Positions 24,035 to 34,100 of a DNA stretch of 64,000 nucleotides are shown in pieces. Under the pieces are notes generated by a model. It searched no databases. It worked only from the letters and a program-made list of their open reading frames with translations, and was not told where the DNA came from. The stretch's first letter is position 1. Each line of letters opens with the position of its first letter. Made by a program: the position numbers and the translations under genes. Origin of the DNA: Apoderus coryli (Eukaryota; Arthropoda; Insecta; Coleoptera; Attelabidae). The stretch lies in contig OU452209.1 of NCBI GenBank assembly GCA_911728435.2, positions 14,180,869 through 14,244,868 on the forward strand. Direction: 5' to 3'.

Positions 24035-25592
24035 TTTTTTTACCTGGTAAATTTCTCTATTGAAACATGGAGCTTTCCTTTAAGTTGGAGGCAGGCAAAC
24101 ATTATTCCGATCCCTAAGAATAAATCTCCATCAGTTTTGAAAGACCTGATGCCCATTAGCATACTGCCTGCAATCTCTAAAATCTTTGAAAGAATTTTAC
24201 ATAACCAAATACGAGAATACCTTGATGAGTACGGCTGGCTTCCGGAAGTTCAATCTGGTTTTCGCAGAGGTCACAGCTGTTCGACGGCACTGTCGAGTGT
24301 ATTGGATGATGCATTGCTGGAGGCGGATCGTGGTCGATTAACGGCTTTGGTGCTGTGAATTATCTTGGCTTTGGAGACCGTGCGCTAAATTTACTTGGAA
24401 TGTATTTGAGTGACAGGAGCCAGGCTGTGCTGCTGGGTGGGGAGATGTCGCGACGTAGGGTGTTGGGCTGTGGTGTGCCACAGGGCTCAATTCTTGGCCC
24501 GATGTTGTTTTCTTTGTATACATCACAGTTCATTGGGGTCTTGAGACACTGCTCGGCACACTTATATTCTGATGACACTCAATTGTACATGTCCTTCAGG
24601 CCGGATAATATGGTTGACGTCGCGAGGCTTATCAATGATGATCTGGGACGTCTCGTGGAAATCTCTAATAAGCACTGCTTAACAATGAATCCCACTAAAA
24701 CGCAATTGTTGCTGTTGGGTGCGCGTCGTGCTCGGTTGAACTGCTCCGCTGGATTAAGACTTGATTTGTCAATGTTGTAAAAAGCCTGGGTCTGCACATC
24801 GATGCAGATTTGAGGTTTAGCGAGCATGTAAGTGCGTGTATTAAGAAGGCATTTTGTAATCTAAAATTGATCTAAGGCCAGCGGGGACTACTGAGTCGGT
24901 CCATGAAGAAAATAGCTTGGTCCTGTCACATTTTAATTTTGGCGATGTCGTCTATGGCCTTGTCTGCTTGGTGTTGATGAGCGCAGGATACAGCTTATGC
25001 AGAATTCTTGCATTCGTCTGATAGCTGGTATTCGAGGAAGAGAACGTGGTGTAAGTGCCAAGATTTCTGAGCTGGGATGGCTGAGAATGGATCAGAGGCG
25101 TCTGCTACATTTACTTGTTTTTTATAATAACATAATACATAATAAAATTCCAACATATTTGTTTAATAAAATTGAATTCAGATCAAGTGCTCATCCTATA
25201 AATACCAGAAATGCTCATATTATTACTCCACCCCTACACTACACAGCATTATTTGAACGGTCATTTAGCTATAGTGTTTCGAGATTGTACAACGTACTAC
25301 CCGGCGATGTGTCCAGTTTGTTTGGCCACCGCTTCAAATCTATGGTTAGGAAATTAATAGTTAGCAACTCTCTTGCTTGTTAAGAGTTTCTGTGTTTATT
25401 TATTTTTTTTTTGTCTTAAACCGGGTTACTTATATGTGTAAGCTTTCATTGAAGCCACATTTATTGTTTTTGTTTTTTTTATTGTCTTGTATATTTCTCT
25501 TGTGTATGTCTAGAATAAGTAATAGATAAGGTTAAGCTAGGAGGCATGTGCCTCAACTTCGCCTTTTATGTACCTACTATATCACAATAAAG

Positions 25593-25624
<32 letters not shown>

Positions 25625-25625
25625 T
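24035..25625 (+). pseudogene. LINE with internal RT deletion and (ATT)n tail
   Basis: Plus-strand non-LTR RT. The N-terminal part reads LSWRQANIIPIPKN, then RILHNQIREYLDEYG and VQSGFRRGHSC (24050-24310). It runs to GRLTALVL and hits a stop at 24356-24358. A new frame then starts at NYLGFGDRALNLLGMYLSDR and continues with GVPQGSILGPMLF, YSDDTQLYMSF (catalytic SDD) and a broken thumb. The block with the first catalytic aspartate (xDFSKAFD) is missing, so an internal deletion of roughly 100 bp lies at 24353. The C-terminus is open at 24997-25383 (PTYLFNKI, then SRLYNVLPGDVSSL) and ends at TAA. The 3' end is an ATT triplet run at about 25593-25625. Confidence 0.8.
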
Positions 25626-25979
25626 ATCCAAATAAACACACCTCAACTTTCGAGAATTTACATCGTCAGTGGCCATTTGAAAAGTAAAGAATAATATCAT
25701 TGTCCAGACGAAATTTCACGACCCAATTAGGCGCGGAACAGGGTCAATTTGAATTCATTTGGCCGAGGATTTGTCATGTTCTTGTGATCACAATATGTGA
25801 TCTGAATCATAAATTTTTTAGTTGTGGTGATTTAAGCGTGTATACTGCTGGATTTTGAAGCTGATTCAATTAGGAGAATACGCCTGGTTGTTTGAATGCA
25901 ATATTGAATCTATCACATAATAAACACTACTAGTGGCCAAATGGGCAAAAGCCTGAAGCCAATTGAGTATGCTGGAAAT
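25626..25979. other. Spacer
   Basis: No gene. The minus strand near 25660-25690 has CTGACGA...GAAAG, which superficially resembles a hammerhead core but lacks a matching stem I. Confidence 0.35.
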
Positions 25980-26220
25980 GCTGACCCCAGATTTCCATAG
26001 AGTTATAAAGATTTTGTTCAAACCGCTCTCATACATTTTAAAGAATCTGTGGGGTGGTTTGACGACATTCATCAATTATCCGCTGCTGTAAGATTTCCAG
26101 AGATACCAAGTGGCATAAATTTTAAATGTCCCCATAAAAAAATCTAATGGGCTTATAACCGGAGAGCTTGGGGGCCACTCAATACTTCCTCTGCGTTCAA
26201 TCCCATGTCGTGCAATCGGT
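25980..26220 (-). pseudogene. Transposase C-terminal fragment (DD41D type)
   Basis: The minus strand reads RRGSIEWPPSSPVISPLDFF, the third-catalytic-box region also seen in the elements at 21.7 and 27 kb. It is followed by a decayed C-terminal part. The Asp after SP is replaced by Val, but the LDFF aspartate remains. A relic. Confidence 0.55.
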
Positions 26221-26571
26221 TGGTGCAAATACGAACAAACAGACAGCGTATTGTGTTTTTAAAATAACATAAAAATACCTTTCGACCCTCCATTCAATTT
26301 AAAATTTTGAGGGTGCTTGCCACGCCTCCAAGGATTTTGATACTTAGGGAGCGCAAAGGTCAAAAAATTGTTTCACTCTCTTATTCGAATTATGGAATAA
26401 TTTAATTAAGAAACAGCTGTCTACAATAAAACTAAAATTTATTTTGTAATATAGCTTCTCACCAAGAGTCATACGAGCGCTATTTGTGCCACGAGGGCAA
26501 TAGATTATTACATTTAGTAACCAAATTAAATTATATTACTTTCCCGCACAGGGAACCGCTAAATTTTCATA

Positions 26572-26911
26572 CAGGGTGGTCCAACGAAAAGTTTGCACCT
26601 AGCTTTTCTCTTTTTTTTGTAGTCGAATGCGAAAATGCTCGGACACGTCGATTTTGCTTTTGAGGGGGACACATTTTAAACATATTTTTCGATCTGCGCC
26701 TTTAACCCCCTAGCGGGGGTGAGTAACAACCCTAAAATTTTAAATGGAAAGAGGGGTCTAATGACATATCATTTGAAAGGACACAAAATTGTCTTTCTAA
26801 TGATACCCTATTTGTCGAATTTTACTAAAACAGTTAATACGAAAACGACTTTAAAGACATTAAGCCGATAATTTTGGTATTAATGAGAAATACAAATAAG
26901 TTTTAATTATT
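26572..26911 (+). repeat. Left 340-bp terminal inverted repeat
   Basis: Reverse complement of 28319-28658. It starts at the TA target site and includes CACCCCCGCTAGGGGG-type palindromic sequence (on one strand CCCCCTAGCGGGGG) about 135 bp in. Confidence 0.93.
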
Positions 26912-27140
26912 ACGACTGAAAACAACTACAATCATTTCTAAATTATTTACTTTGAAGAAAAACGGGATTTCAAAAACACTATCTTATTTATCAGAACTAA
27001 ATTCCTCACTAATCGTTTGCGTTTTTTGTTGAAATAAAAACTGCAGATACGTGTAGGAAAAGAATTTACACCGTTTATTTTAGTCTTTTCATTGATTCAG
27101 TTTGGTTGCTTCTCAAGTTATTTTACTTTTACCGTACAAA

Positions 27141-28214
27141 ATGATTTATTCCATTCTAGAACGAGTTGAAATTGTTAAACTTTATTTTCAAAATAATAGT
27201 AGTGCTAGACTTACGGCTCGCTTATTTAATGAGAGACATCCCGATAAAAATGTGAATGATGTGTACGTTGGCAAGTTAGTTAAAAAGTTTGTAGATACCG
27301 GATCTGTCTGTAATGTAAAACACCAGCCGCAGAAACCGATCAGAAATGAAGCTGTGGAAGTCGCTGTTTTAGGGCATGTTGAAATGGATCATAGTCAAAG
27401 TACCCGTCAACTAGCTGAAGCCTCAGGTGTCTCCCGTTCGTCCATAATACGAATTTTAAAAGCGTACAAATTTCATCCGTACAAAATCAAATTAGTACAG
27501 GAACTAAATGAGGATGATCCTGATAGAAGGCTGCAATTTTGTGAAGCAATGAGCCAGCGTTTAATTGAAGATCCGCAATTATTATTTAACATTTGTTTTT
27601 CCGACGAATGCACATTTTATTTGAATGGAGCTGTAAATAGGCACAATTGCCGTTACTGGGATGACAGTAACCCACATTTATTCCGTGAGGTTCATACCCA
27701 GTATCCTCAAAAAATAAACGTCTGGTGTGGCATATTAGGAAATCATATTATAGGACCACTTTTTATTCCTGGAAATTTAACTGGTGAAGTGTACCTAAAC
27801 ATGCTTGAAGACACAATTGATCCTTTAATAACACAAATAATAGAAGATGACCAAAATCATACTGCTGATCGGCTTTATTTCCAGCAAGATGGAGCACCTC
27901 CGCACTATGTGGCTCCTGTAAGACAGTTCTTAGATGACCGGTTCCCTGGACGGTGGATTGGAAGGAGGGGCCCAATTGAATGGCCTGCCAGGTCACCGGA
28001 TTTATCGCCTTTAGACTTTTTTCTTTGGGGGCACTTAAAAAATAAATGTTTTGCCACGAAGCCCGAGTCCATAGAAGATCTTCGCCAACGCATTACAGAA
28101 GAGTGCAGAAACATAACACCTGATATGCTACAAAATGTTAGAAATAGATTTGAACAAAATCTGTATTATTGTATGGAATCAAATGGGTCACATTTTCAAC
28201 ATTTGTTAATGTAA
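27141..28214 (+). CDS. DD41D transposase, intact
   Basis: Transposase of the IS630-Tc1-mariner superfamily, presumably acting in the nucleus to cut and paste the surrounding element. The frame is open from ATG 27102 (370 codons). I prefer the second ATG at 27141 (357 codons), because related proteins begin just before the IYSILERVEIVKLYFQNN helix. Residue numbers below count from 27102. An N-terminal helix-turn-helix domain (about 15-70) is followed by a second (95-125; STRQLAEASGVSRSSIIRIL). The catalytic residues are D168 (CFSDECTF), D263 (FQQDGAPPH) and D305 (SPDLSPLDFFLWG), giving 41 residues between the last two (DD41D, the spacing reported for rosa/Visitor-type families). No frameshift or stop is present. 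Confidence 0.92.
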   Translation: MIYSILERVEIVKLYFQNNSSARLTARLFNERHPDKNVNDVYVGKLVKKFVDTGSVCNVKHQPQKPIRNEAVEVAVLGHVEMDHSQSTRQLAEASGVSRSSIIRILKAYKFHPYKIKLVQELNEDDPDRRLQFCEAMSQRLIEDPQLLFNICFSDECTFYLNGAVNRHNCRYWDDSNPHLFREVHTQYPQKINVWCGILGNHIIGPLFIPGNLTGEVYLNMLEDTIDPLITQIIEDDQNHTADRLYFQQDGAPPHYVAPVRQFLDDRFPGRWIGRRGPIEWPARSPDLSPLDFFLWGHLKNKCFATKPESIEDLRQRITEECRNITPDMLQNVRNRFEQNLYYCMESNGSHFQHLLM

Positions 28215-28318
28215 CGTTTTAATAAATCAATTTAACAGCTTGTTTACTTTTTTTACAAAGCAATGTTAAAACTAACAAACATTGGAATGTACTAACGATT
28301 GCAGGTGTTTTCACTCGC

Positions 28319-28658
28319 AATAATTAAAACTTATTTGTATTTCTCATTAATACCAAAATTATCGGCTTAATGTCTTTAAAGTCGTTTTCGTATTAACTGT
28401 TTTAGTAAAATTCGACAAATAGGGTATCATTAGAAAGACAATTTTGTGTCCTTTCAAATGATATGTCATTAGACCCCTCTTTCCATTTAAAATTTTAGGG
28501 TTGTTACTCACCCCCGCTAGGGGGTTAAAGGAGCAGATCGAAAAATATGTTTAAAATGTGTCCCCCTCAAAAGCAAAATCGACGTGTCCGAGCATTTTCG
28601 CATTCGACTACAAAAAAAAGAGAAAAGCTAGGTGCAAACTTTTCGTTGGACCACCCTG
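28319..28658 (-). repeat. Right 340-bp terminal inverted repeat
   Basis: Reverse complement of 26572-26911. The TA at 28659-28660 is the second copy of the target site. Confidence 0.93.
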
Positions 28659-28824
28659 TATATCAGTAGGGGTCGAGTGATACATCATTTTAAAGCATTT
28701 TGCATCAGCTTTACAGCGATAGGCCCCCATAATTCTCGAGAAAATTACGTTTAAAGCGGTTAGATAGTTGGAACGTATATATATTAAGAATTGCTTGTTA
28801 CATAAAGCAACAAGACTTTCAGTT

Positions 28825-28932
28825 ATGTTGGAAATTTGTTTCACACTACCCTGCTTTCACCAGACGGCCGTTTCGTCGATCCACGACTCATCAGTGGTGA
28901 TCGGCAGGCAGTGTGACCCAAATTTCCAACAT
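28825..28932 (-). ncRNA. Canonical hammerhead ribozyme in an extended hairpin
   Basis: On the minus strand all conserved hammerhead elements are in order. They are stem I strand TCACCA, core CTGATGA (28888-28894), stem II GTCG/CGAC with loop TGGAT, core GAAAC (28870-28874), a two-base-pair stem III with GGCC loop, and the cleavage triplet GUC (28863-28865), followed by TGGTGA, which pairs with TCACCA. Stem I continues as CCTGC/GCAGG, CACACT/AGTGTG and finally CAAATTTCCAACAT pairing with 28825-28838. The short stem III and long, internally looped stem I are typical of type I hammerheads linked to Penelope-like retroelements. Self-cleavage would fall after 28863 (minus strand). Confidence 0.88.
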
Positions 28933-29139
28933 TTGCAAAGAGCTTATACTAGCACGAGAAATGATTGAGAGAGAAAGAGATGTTTTTGGCGACATCTAGC
29001 GTGAACAGGCAATATGCCGGGTGAAACACAGTTCACAAACGATGGCCGGACAAGAAGTAACAACTCCATTATATCCTATTGCCAACACTAGATATATATA
29101 ACATTTAAAATACAATACGAGTACCTATATACGATAGGT

Positions 29140-29217
29140 GGTACCGTGGCCTGGTTGATTGAGCCTTCGCTTCGTATTCGGATGGTTAGGGGTTCTAATC
29201 CCAGTTCTGATAATACC
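29140..29217 (+). tRNA. tRNA-like sequence (pseudo-tRNA or SINE head)
   Basis: A 78-nt stretch has GGTA/TACC ends, an A-box-like TGGCCTGGTTGATTG and a near-perfect B box, GGTTCTAATCC (consensus GGTTCGANTCC). The anticodon and acceptor stems are poor, so a functional tRNA is unlikely. The Pol III terminator-like T-run follows immediately. Confidence 0.5.
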
Positions 29218-29224
29218 TTTTTTT
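29218..29224 (+). terminator. T-run after tRNA-like sequence
   Basis: Seven consecutive T residues directly follow the tRNA-like end. A run of four or more T is the usual RNA polymerase III terminator. Confidence 0.45.
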
Positions 29225-29310
29225 CTTCTAATTTTTGAATATAATTGGAAATAATGCAAATAATACAATATAATTATTATTATTAAAATTCTGTTTTGTT
29301 ACGCAGGTCA

Positions 29311-30865
29311 TAAATAAACAAATAAAGCGTTTATTGCCCAACAGTTTCCCATTTAAAGGACAATATTACAAACTAAAAAATTAAATGCTTAAATAAACTA
29401 AAATGCTAATTTATAAATCCTAATTAATTCCGCACACATACACACACCTAAACCACAAATGTCTCTGTCTAAAGAGCAGTCGATTTTTTCTCTAAGCAAT
29501 TTATATAAGATGGTTAATGAGCTCTGAATTCTTCGGTACTCCAGACTCTGAACGTCAAAACGTGATAGTAACAATTCATGATCGAAACCTCTTACTGGAT
29601 AAGCACCATCGGTTCTAAAAACTAAATATTTCAAAAATCTACGTTTATGAATATTATACTGAGGATACCAGATGATGGAAGAATACTCCAATTTTGACCT
29701 CACATAGGCATTGAACAAGGTGATAAGGGCAGAGGTATTATTGAAGCCTTTGCAGTTACGCATTATAAAGCCATACATGCGAGATGCCTCACCAACCATC
29801 CTTTCCATATGCTCCAAAAACTGGAACCTCTGATAGAAGGTAACACCAAGATCCGTGAATACCCGACATCGTTCAAGTTTATTTGTGGATATTGCATACG
29901 GATAGTCAATAAACGTTGTTTTACGTGTAAAACTCAGACATGTGCATTTACGAATGTTAAGAGACAATTTGTTACTGTCGCACCACCTTTCTAGAGCACA
30001 CAGATCATGCTGCAGGTTTATCCAATCTGCTACTGAATCTATGGAGGCGAAGATTTTTAAGTCATCTGCGAAAAATAGAGTACGCTGAAGTAAACACGGG
30101 CCCAGGTCATTGATGAAAAGAAGGAACAACAATGGACCTAAGTTAGAACCCTGGGGTACTCCTGACGTGGCCGAGTAAAAACAAGATTTAAAGCCGTTGT
30201 AAAAGACATATTGTTTCCGATCATGCAAGTATGAGTTGCATAAAGATATCAAGCCGGACGGGAATCCATCATACGTATGCAGTTTACTCAGCAATATGCC
30301 ATGGTCTAGCCTATCAAAGGCTTTGGTGAAATCAGTATAGATTACATCCAGTTGACCGCCGTGATCAAGAGTTTCAGAGATACAGTGGGTAATAACTGAC
30401 AGATTGGTGACAGTGGACCGGCCACACATAAAACCATGCTGGTTAGGTGAAATCTGACGTCTCACAGCTGTATAGATCCGGTCATATAAAATTGATTCAA
30501 ATAATTTAGAAAAATTGCACAATAGAGAAATTGGTCGATAATTATTAATATGAGACTTTTCGCCGGATTTAAAGACTGGAACAACTTTAGATACCTTCCA
30601 TAGATCCGGATACATTCCCGACTTCATAATTATATTGAAAATTGACTGTAATGGAACAGCTAAGACAGAAATGCAATCTCGGACAAAAAAAGAGGGAGTA
30701 TTATCATATCCAGAGGTCAATTTATTTTTAAGGCGTTTAGAAGCTGCAAATATGTCTGACAGCTCAATCTGCCCGATATTGACAGTATTAGAGCTTCCAG
30801 GAACATTCGGCGCAAGATAACTAGATGATTTAAGAAAAACACTATGGAAGAAGGTAGCATATATT
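29311..30865 (-). pseudogene. Jockey/CR1-like LINE, second young copy with deletion
   Basis: Minus-strand copy of the family at 11584-12892. The frame runs from about 30865 (before the ATG at 30720) to 29398 and extends further 5' than the other copy. It includes NIGQIELSDIFAASKRLKNK, SGYDNTPSFFVRDCISV, NNYRPISLLCNFSKLFESIL, TDFTKAFDRLDH, SGVPQGSNLGPLLFLLFIND and FFADDLKIFASID. Compared with the sister it lacks seven residues (LEVEQIQ region) and about 190 bp near the C-terminus, where IDCS is followed by foreign codons. The 3' tail is a TTTA-rich run at 29311-29330. It lies 200 bp upstream of the first recognised harmonin exon. Confidence 0.85.
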
Positions 30866-31061
30866 TTTAATTATATTATATCTTATCGGGAAACTTTTAG
30901 GGCGACACAACCGACTTTTTTTAGTTACTAAGGTAACACTAAAATCCAATTAAAGCATTATCCGAATTGAATGGTTAAAACAGTAAATTCATTCATTGAG
31001 CAATCTCACGAAGTTATACGTTTATAATAATTTATTAATAAACATTATTAATTGTTTACAG

Positions 31062-31199
31062 CCAACTAACACTATGTTAGCAATGGAGTACGGTATCCAT
31101 CAACTTCAACATAAATCCTACGCATGTTCAACAATTTCATCAGAAACAATCAGTGAGAGTTGCGGAAGCAGAAATAACAGAATACGAACCGTCAGACTG
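31062..31199 (+). CDS. Ush1c: Harmonin exon a (before PDZ1)
   Basis: Acceptor TTTACAG, donor GTAAGAG, 46 codons, ends in phase 0. It finishes with NRIRTVRL, the first beta strand of PDZ1. The preceding residues (AMEYGIHQLQHKSY) correspond to the loop after the N-terminal harmonin domain. The exon before it was not found. Confidence 0.8.
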
Positions 31200-34100
31200 G
31201 TAAGAGTACTAACTATTTTATATATTCATTCAAAACAATAGCTTGATTATTTTTTTTTTATATTTATATATATTACATATAAATACCCTACTCCCAATAA
31301 TTTGTAGATATATTTTACTTATAATATCAAAATGGAAAACTATTGAAATTTATAAAATTGTAACAAGTATTTCTTCTAGAGTGCAACTAGCCTATCATTT
31401 TTCTTTTAAATACCTTAAGATTTCTTTGATCTTTGATTTCTTTCGGTATCAATCGGTATACATACGGGGCCAAAAAATATGTCGACCTCTGTACTTTAGT
31501 TTTGTAAGCTTTTATTGTCCGTGTTTGTGTATTTTTCTTGTGTCTTGTTTCGTACATGTGTGTTATATTAGTCAAGTTGTGTCTGTTTTTATATTGGTAT
31601 GTTAATATTTTCAGTACGTAAATTTGATTAATATCTAGAATTTGACTTTCAGTGAAAAGCAAACCACTAGGGTAGGTTTTCTTTTTATTATATATGATCT
31701 TAAGAAGAATTTTTTGCATGGTTTCTAGTTTTTTTAAATGACATGGATATGCGGATCCCCATCCCGATATCCCATATTGTAGAAGAGGATACACTAACGC
31801 AAAATAAGCTAAACGTAGCTGTGGGACGTTAAGGATGTATTTTAGTTTGTGAAACTTGAAGACAAGAATTCTAAGTTTCTTTACTAAGGAGTTTATGTGA
31901 ACATCCCATTTGAGATTACTATCAATTTCTATGCCTAAATATTTGATGCTTTTTGTTTCTTCTATGACAATAATTGTATTTTCCTGGATAAGTTTTAAAG
32001 ATGCAAAATATGGCGCCTTTGATGCATTACATGTAAAACAAATATATTTTGTCTTATCGAAATTAATTGTTAGTGTCATATTGTCGAACCAATTTTTAAT
32101 TTTAACCAAGTCATTTTCAGCCTTTATTTTAACATCTTTCCAGTTTCTCCCCCTATACAAAATAACCGTATCATCGGCAAATGAAGAAACATCTCCTTCG
32201 TACTTGTTCTCAAGCAGTCCGTTTATATACAGAGGAAACAATACGGGCCCTAGCACGGTTCCCTGTTGTACACCGTAATTAATTAAGGCGGGTTTACTTT
32301 TTATGTTGTTAATTTGTACATATTGGATTCTGTTTTCAAGATATGATTTTAGCAGCCCTAGTGGTACCCCCCTGAAACCAAGGTCATGTAACACTTCTAT
32401 CAAAGTTCCATGATTTACTGTATCGAAAGCCTTGGCCAAGTCAAGGAACACTCCCAGAGCAACCACACCATTATCTAATGTTTTATATATATTATTGGTC
32501 AAATAATACACCCCTCGTCTAAAACCAAATTGTCTACAGGACAGTAATTTGTATTTTTCTACTATTTTGGCAAGGTTTGAAACAAGGGATATCGGCCGAT
32601 AGCACTCAACATTCATTCGATCTCCTTTTTAAAAAGTGGTTTTACAAGTCCTACCTTCAAACTATGTGGGAAGTATCCAGTAGAAAAAATTTGATTTATT
32701 AAATGGGTTATAGGTTTGTCCAAGTAGTTTTTAAGAATTCGAATATGTCTTGCTGATATTTGGTCGATTCCAGGAGCTTTATTTACTTTTAAATCTAGTA
32801 TCGTATTTAAAACTTCCGTGCTATCAGTTGGTGTGAAATATATAGAGTTACTTATTTTTTTTCTTTTTATTTTTGATTTTGGTTTTGTTATTTTTAATGC
32901 CAAATTCTCTCCAACTTTTAAAAAGTAAGTGTTAAAACCCTCAGTAATATCATATGTTGTATTTAATGTACAATCTTTAATTTTTATTTCCTTGATTTCA
33001 GTTTCTTTTTCTTTTAAATATTGAGATATTGTGTTTATAAAGGCATTGAAGAACCAAATTGCTTACAAAAGATCAATTCTCTCCACAAATTGGTCAAAAA
33101 ATTATCAAAAAAAGCATGTTGCATGAAATTAAATTTGTATATAAAATGTTAAGGTACGTCCTAATCATGGAAGCCTGCATCCACCAATAATCAATTCGAA
33201 ACAGGGATCGTCGTTAGGATTCAGCATACGCGGGGGAAGAGAACATGGTACTGGAATTTTTGTCTCTCATGTAGAATCAGGATCTGAAGCCTATACTCAA
33301 GGATTAAGGGTAAGTAAAGTTTCGTCTTACTAATAACAATCAAAGTTTACATTGTCCATCTTTAAATTTGTCATTAAGATTAATTGCAGCATTTATGTGT
33401 TAAACATTTGATCCTAACTAACCTCTGTTCATAATTCAATAATTAGTAACAAAAAATTATCTGAGGAGGATTAATGTAAAAGCTCACTCAATAATGAGAA
33501 CATACTGTAAATTAACCAATAGAGGTGCCAATGTTTATCTCAAATATTGATATCAAAATGTCAAAAGAGGTGCTTATTTTTTTTTTTTTTAATAAGAGAC
33601 TGTAGAAAAATCTCAATTATTAGCAGATTTAAGATATCCTCAACTCAGATATTATGTAAAAAAGTATCCTCAGCTCAAATTTTTACTGTTTCATTGATTG
33701 CAAATGCTCAAGTCAATATTGATAACCAAATATAAACACATCAATCAAAGCATCTAATGAAAGTCAAGCTTTTAAAATACTAAACCATTTTTATTAAGAA
33801 CCTAAGGTTATTTTTTAAGGAAAATTACAAAAGTATACCTACCCACGGGATTTTGTTTAAAAAATTAGCAGGGACCCAGTTTCTTAGGGCTTGAATTATA
33901 GCTAATTCGTCATTAAGGATGATTTCTAAGGGCTTGAATGATTGCGTCCTATATACCAAACAAAAGCATTAAAAAATTTAAACCTGTTCCTTGTATTATA
34001 ATAACTTCTAACTGCAGGTAAAATTTTAAACGCAATTTTCTCGAAAATTATGGGAGCAAATATTAAAAGTAACCTATCGTGGAAGAATACATAGACAATA

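Larger units (their letters stand above)
26572..28658 (+). mobile_element. Complete DD41D Tc1/mariner-type transposon with 340-bp inverted ends
   Basis: The element begins CAGGGTGGTCCAACGAAAAG and ends with its reverse complement, with TA on both sides (26570-26571 and 28659-28660), the target duplication of this superfamily. The inverted ends are 26572-26911 and 28319-28658, 340 bp each. I found a single mismatch in the stretch I aligned most carefully (GCGCC against GGAGC near base 125). The interior has one intact transposase gene. Nearly identical ends plus an intact ORF mean a recent insertion that may still be autonomous. Confidence 0.93.

Noticed and set aside
25660..25695. CTGACGA...CGAAAG on the minus strand, hammerhead-like
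   Set aside because: No complementary stem I, weak stem II, and no UH cleavage site at the expected place.
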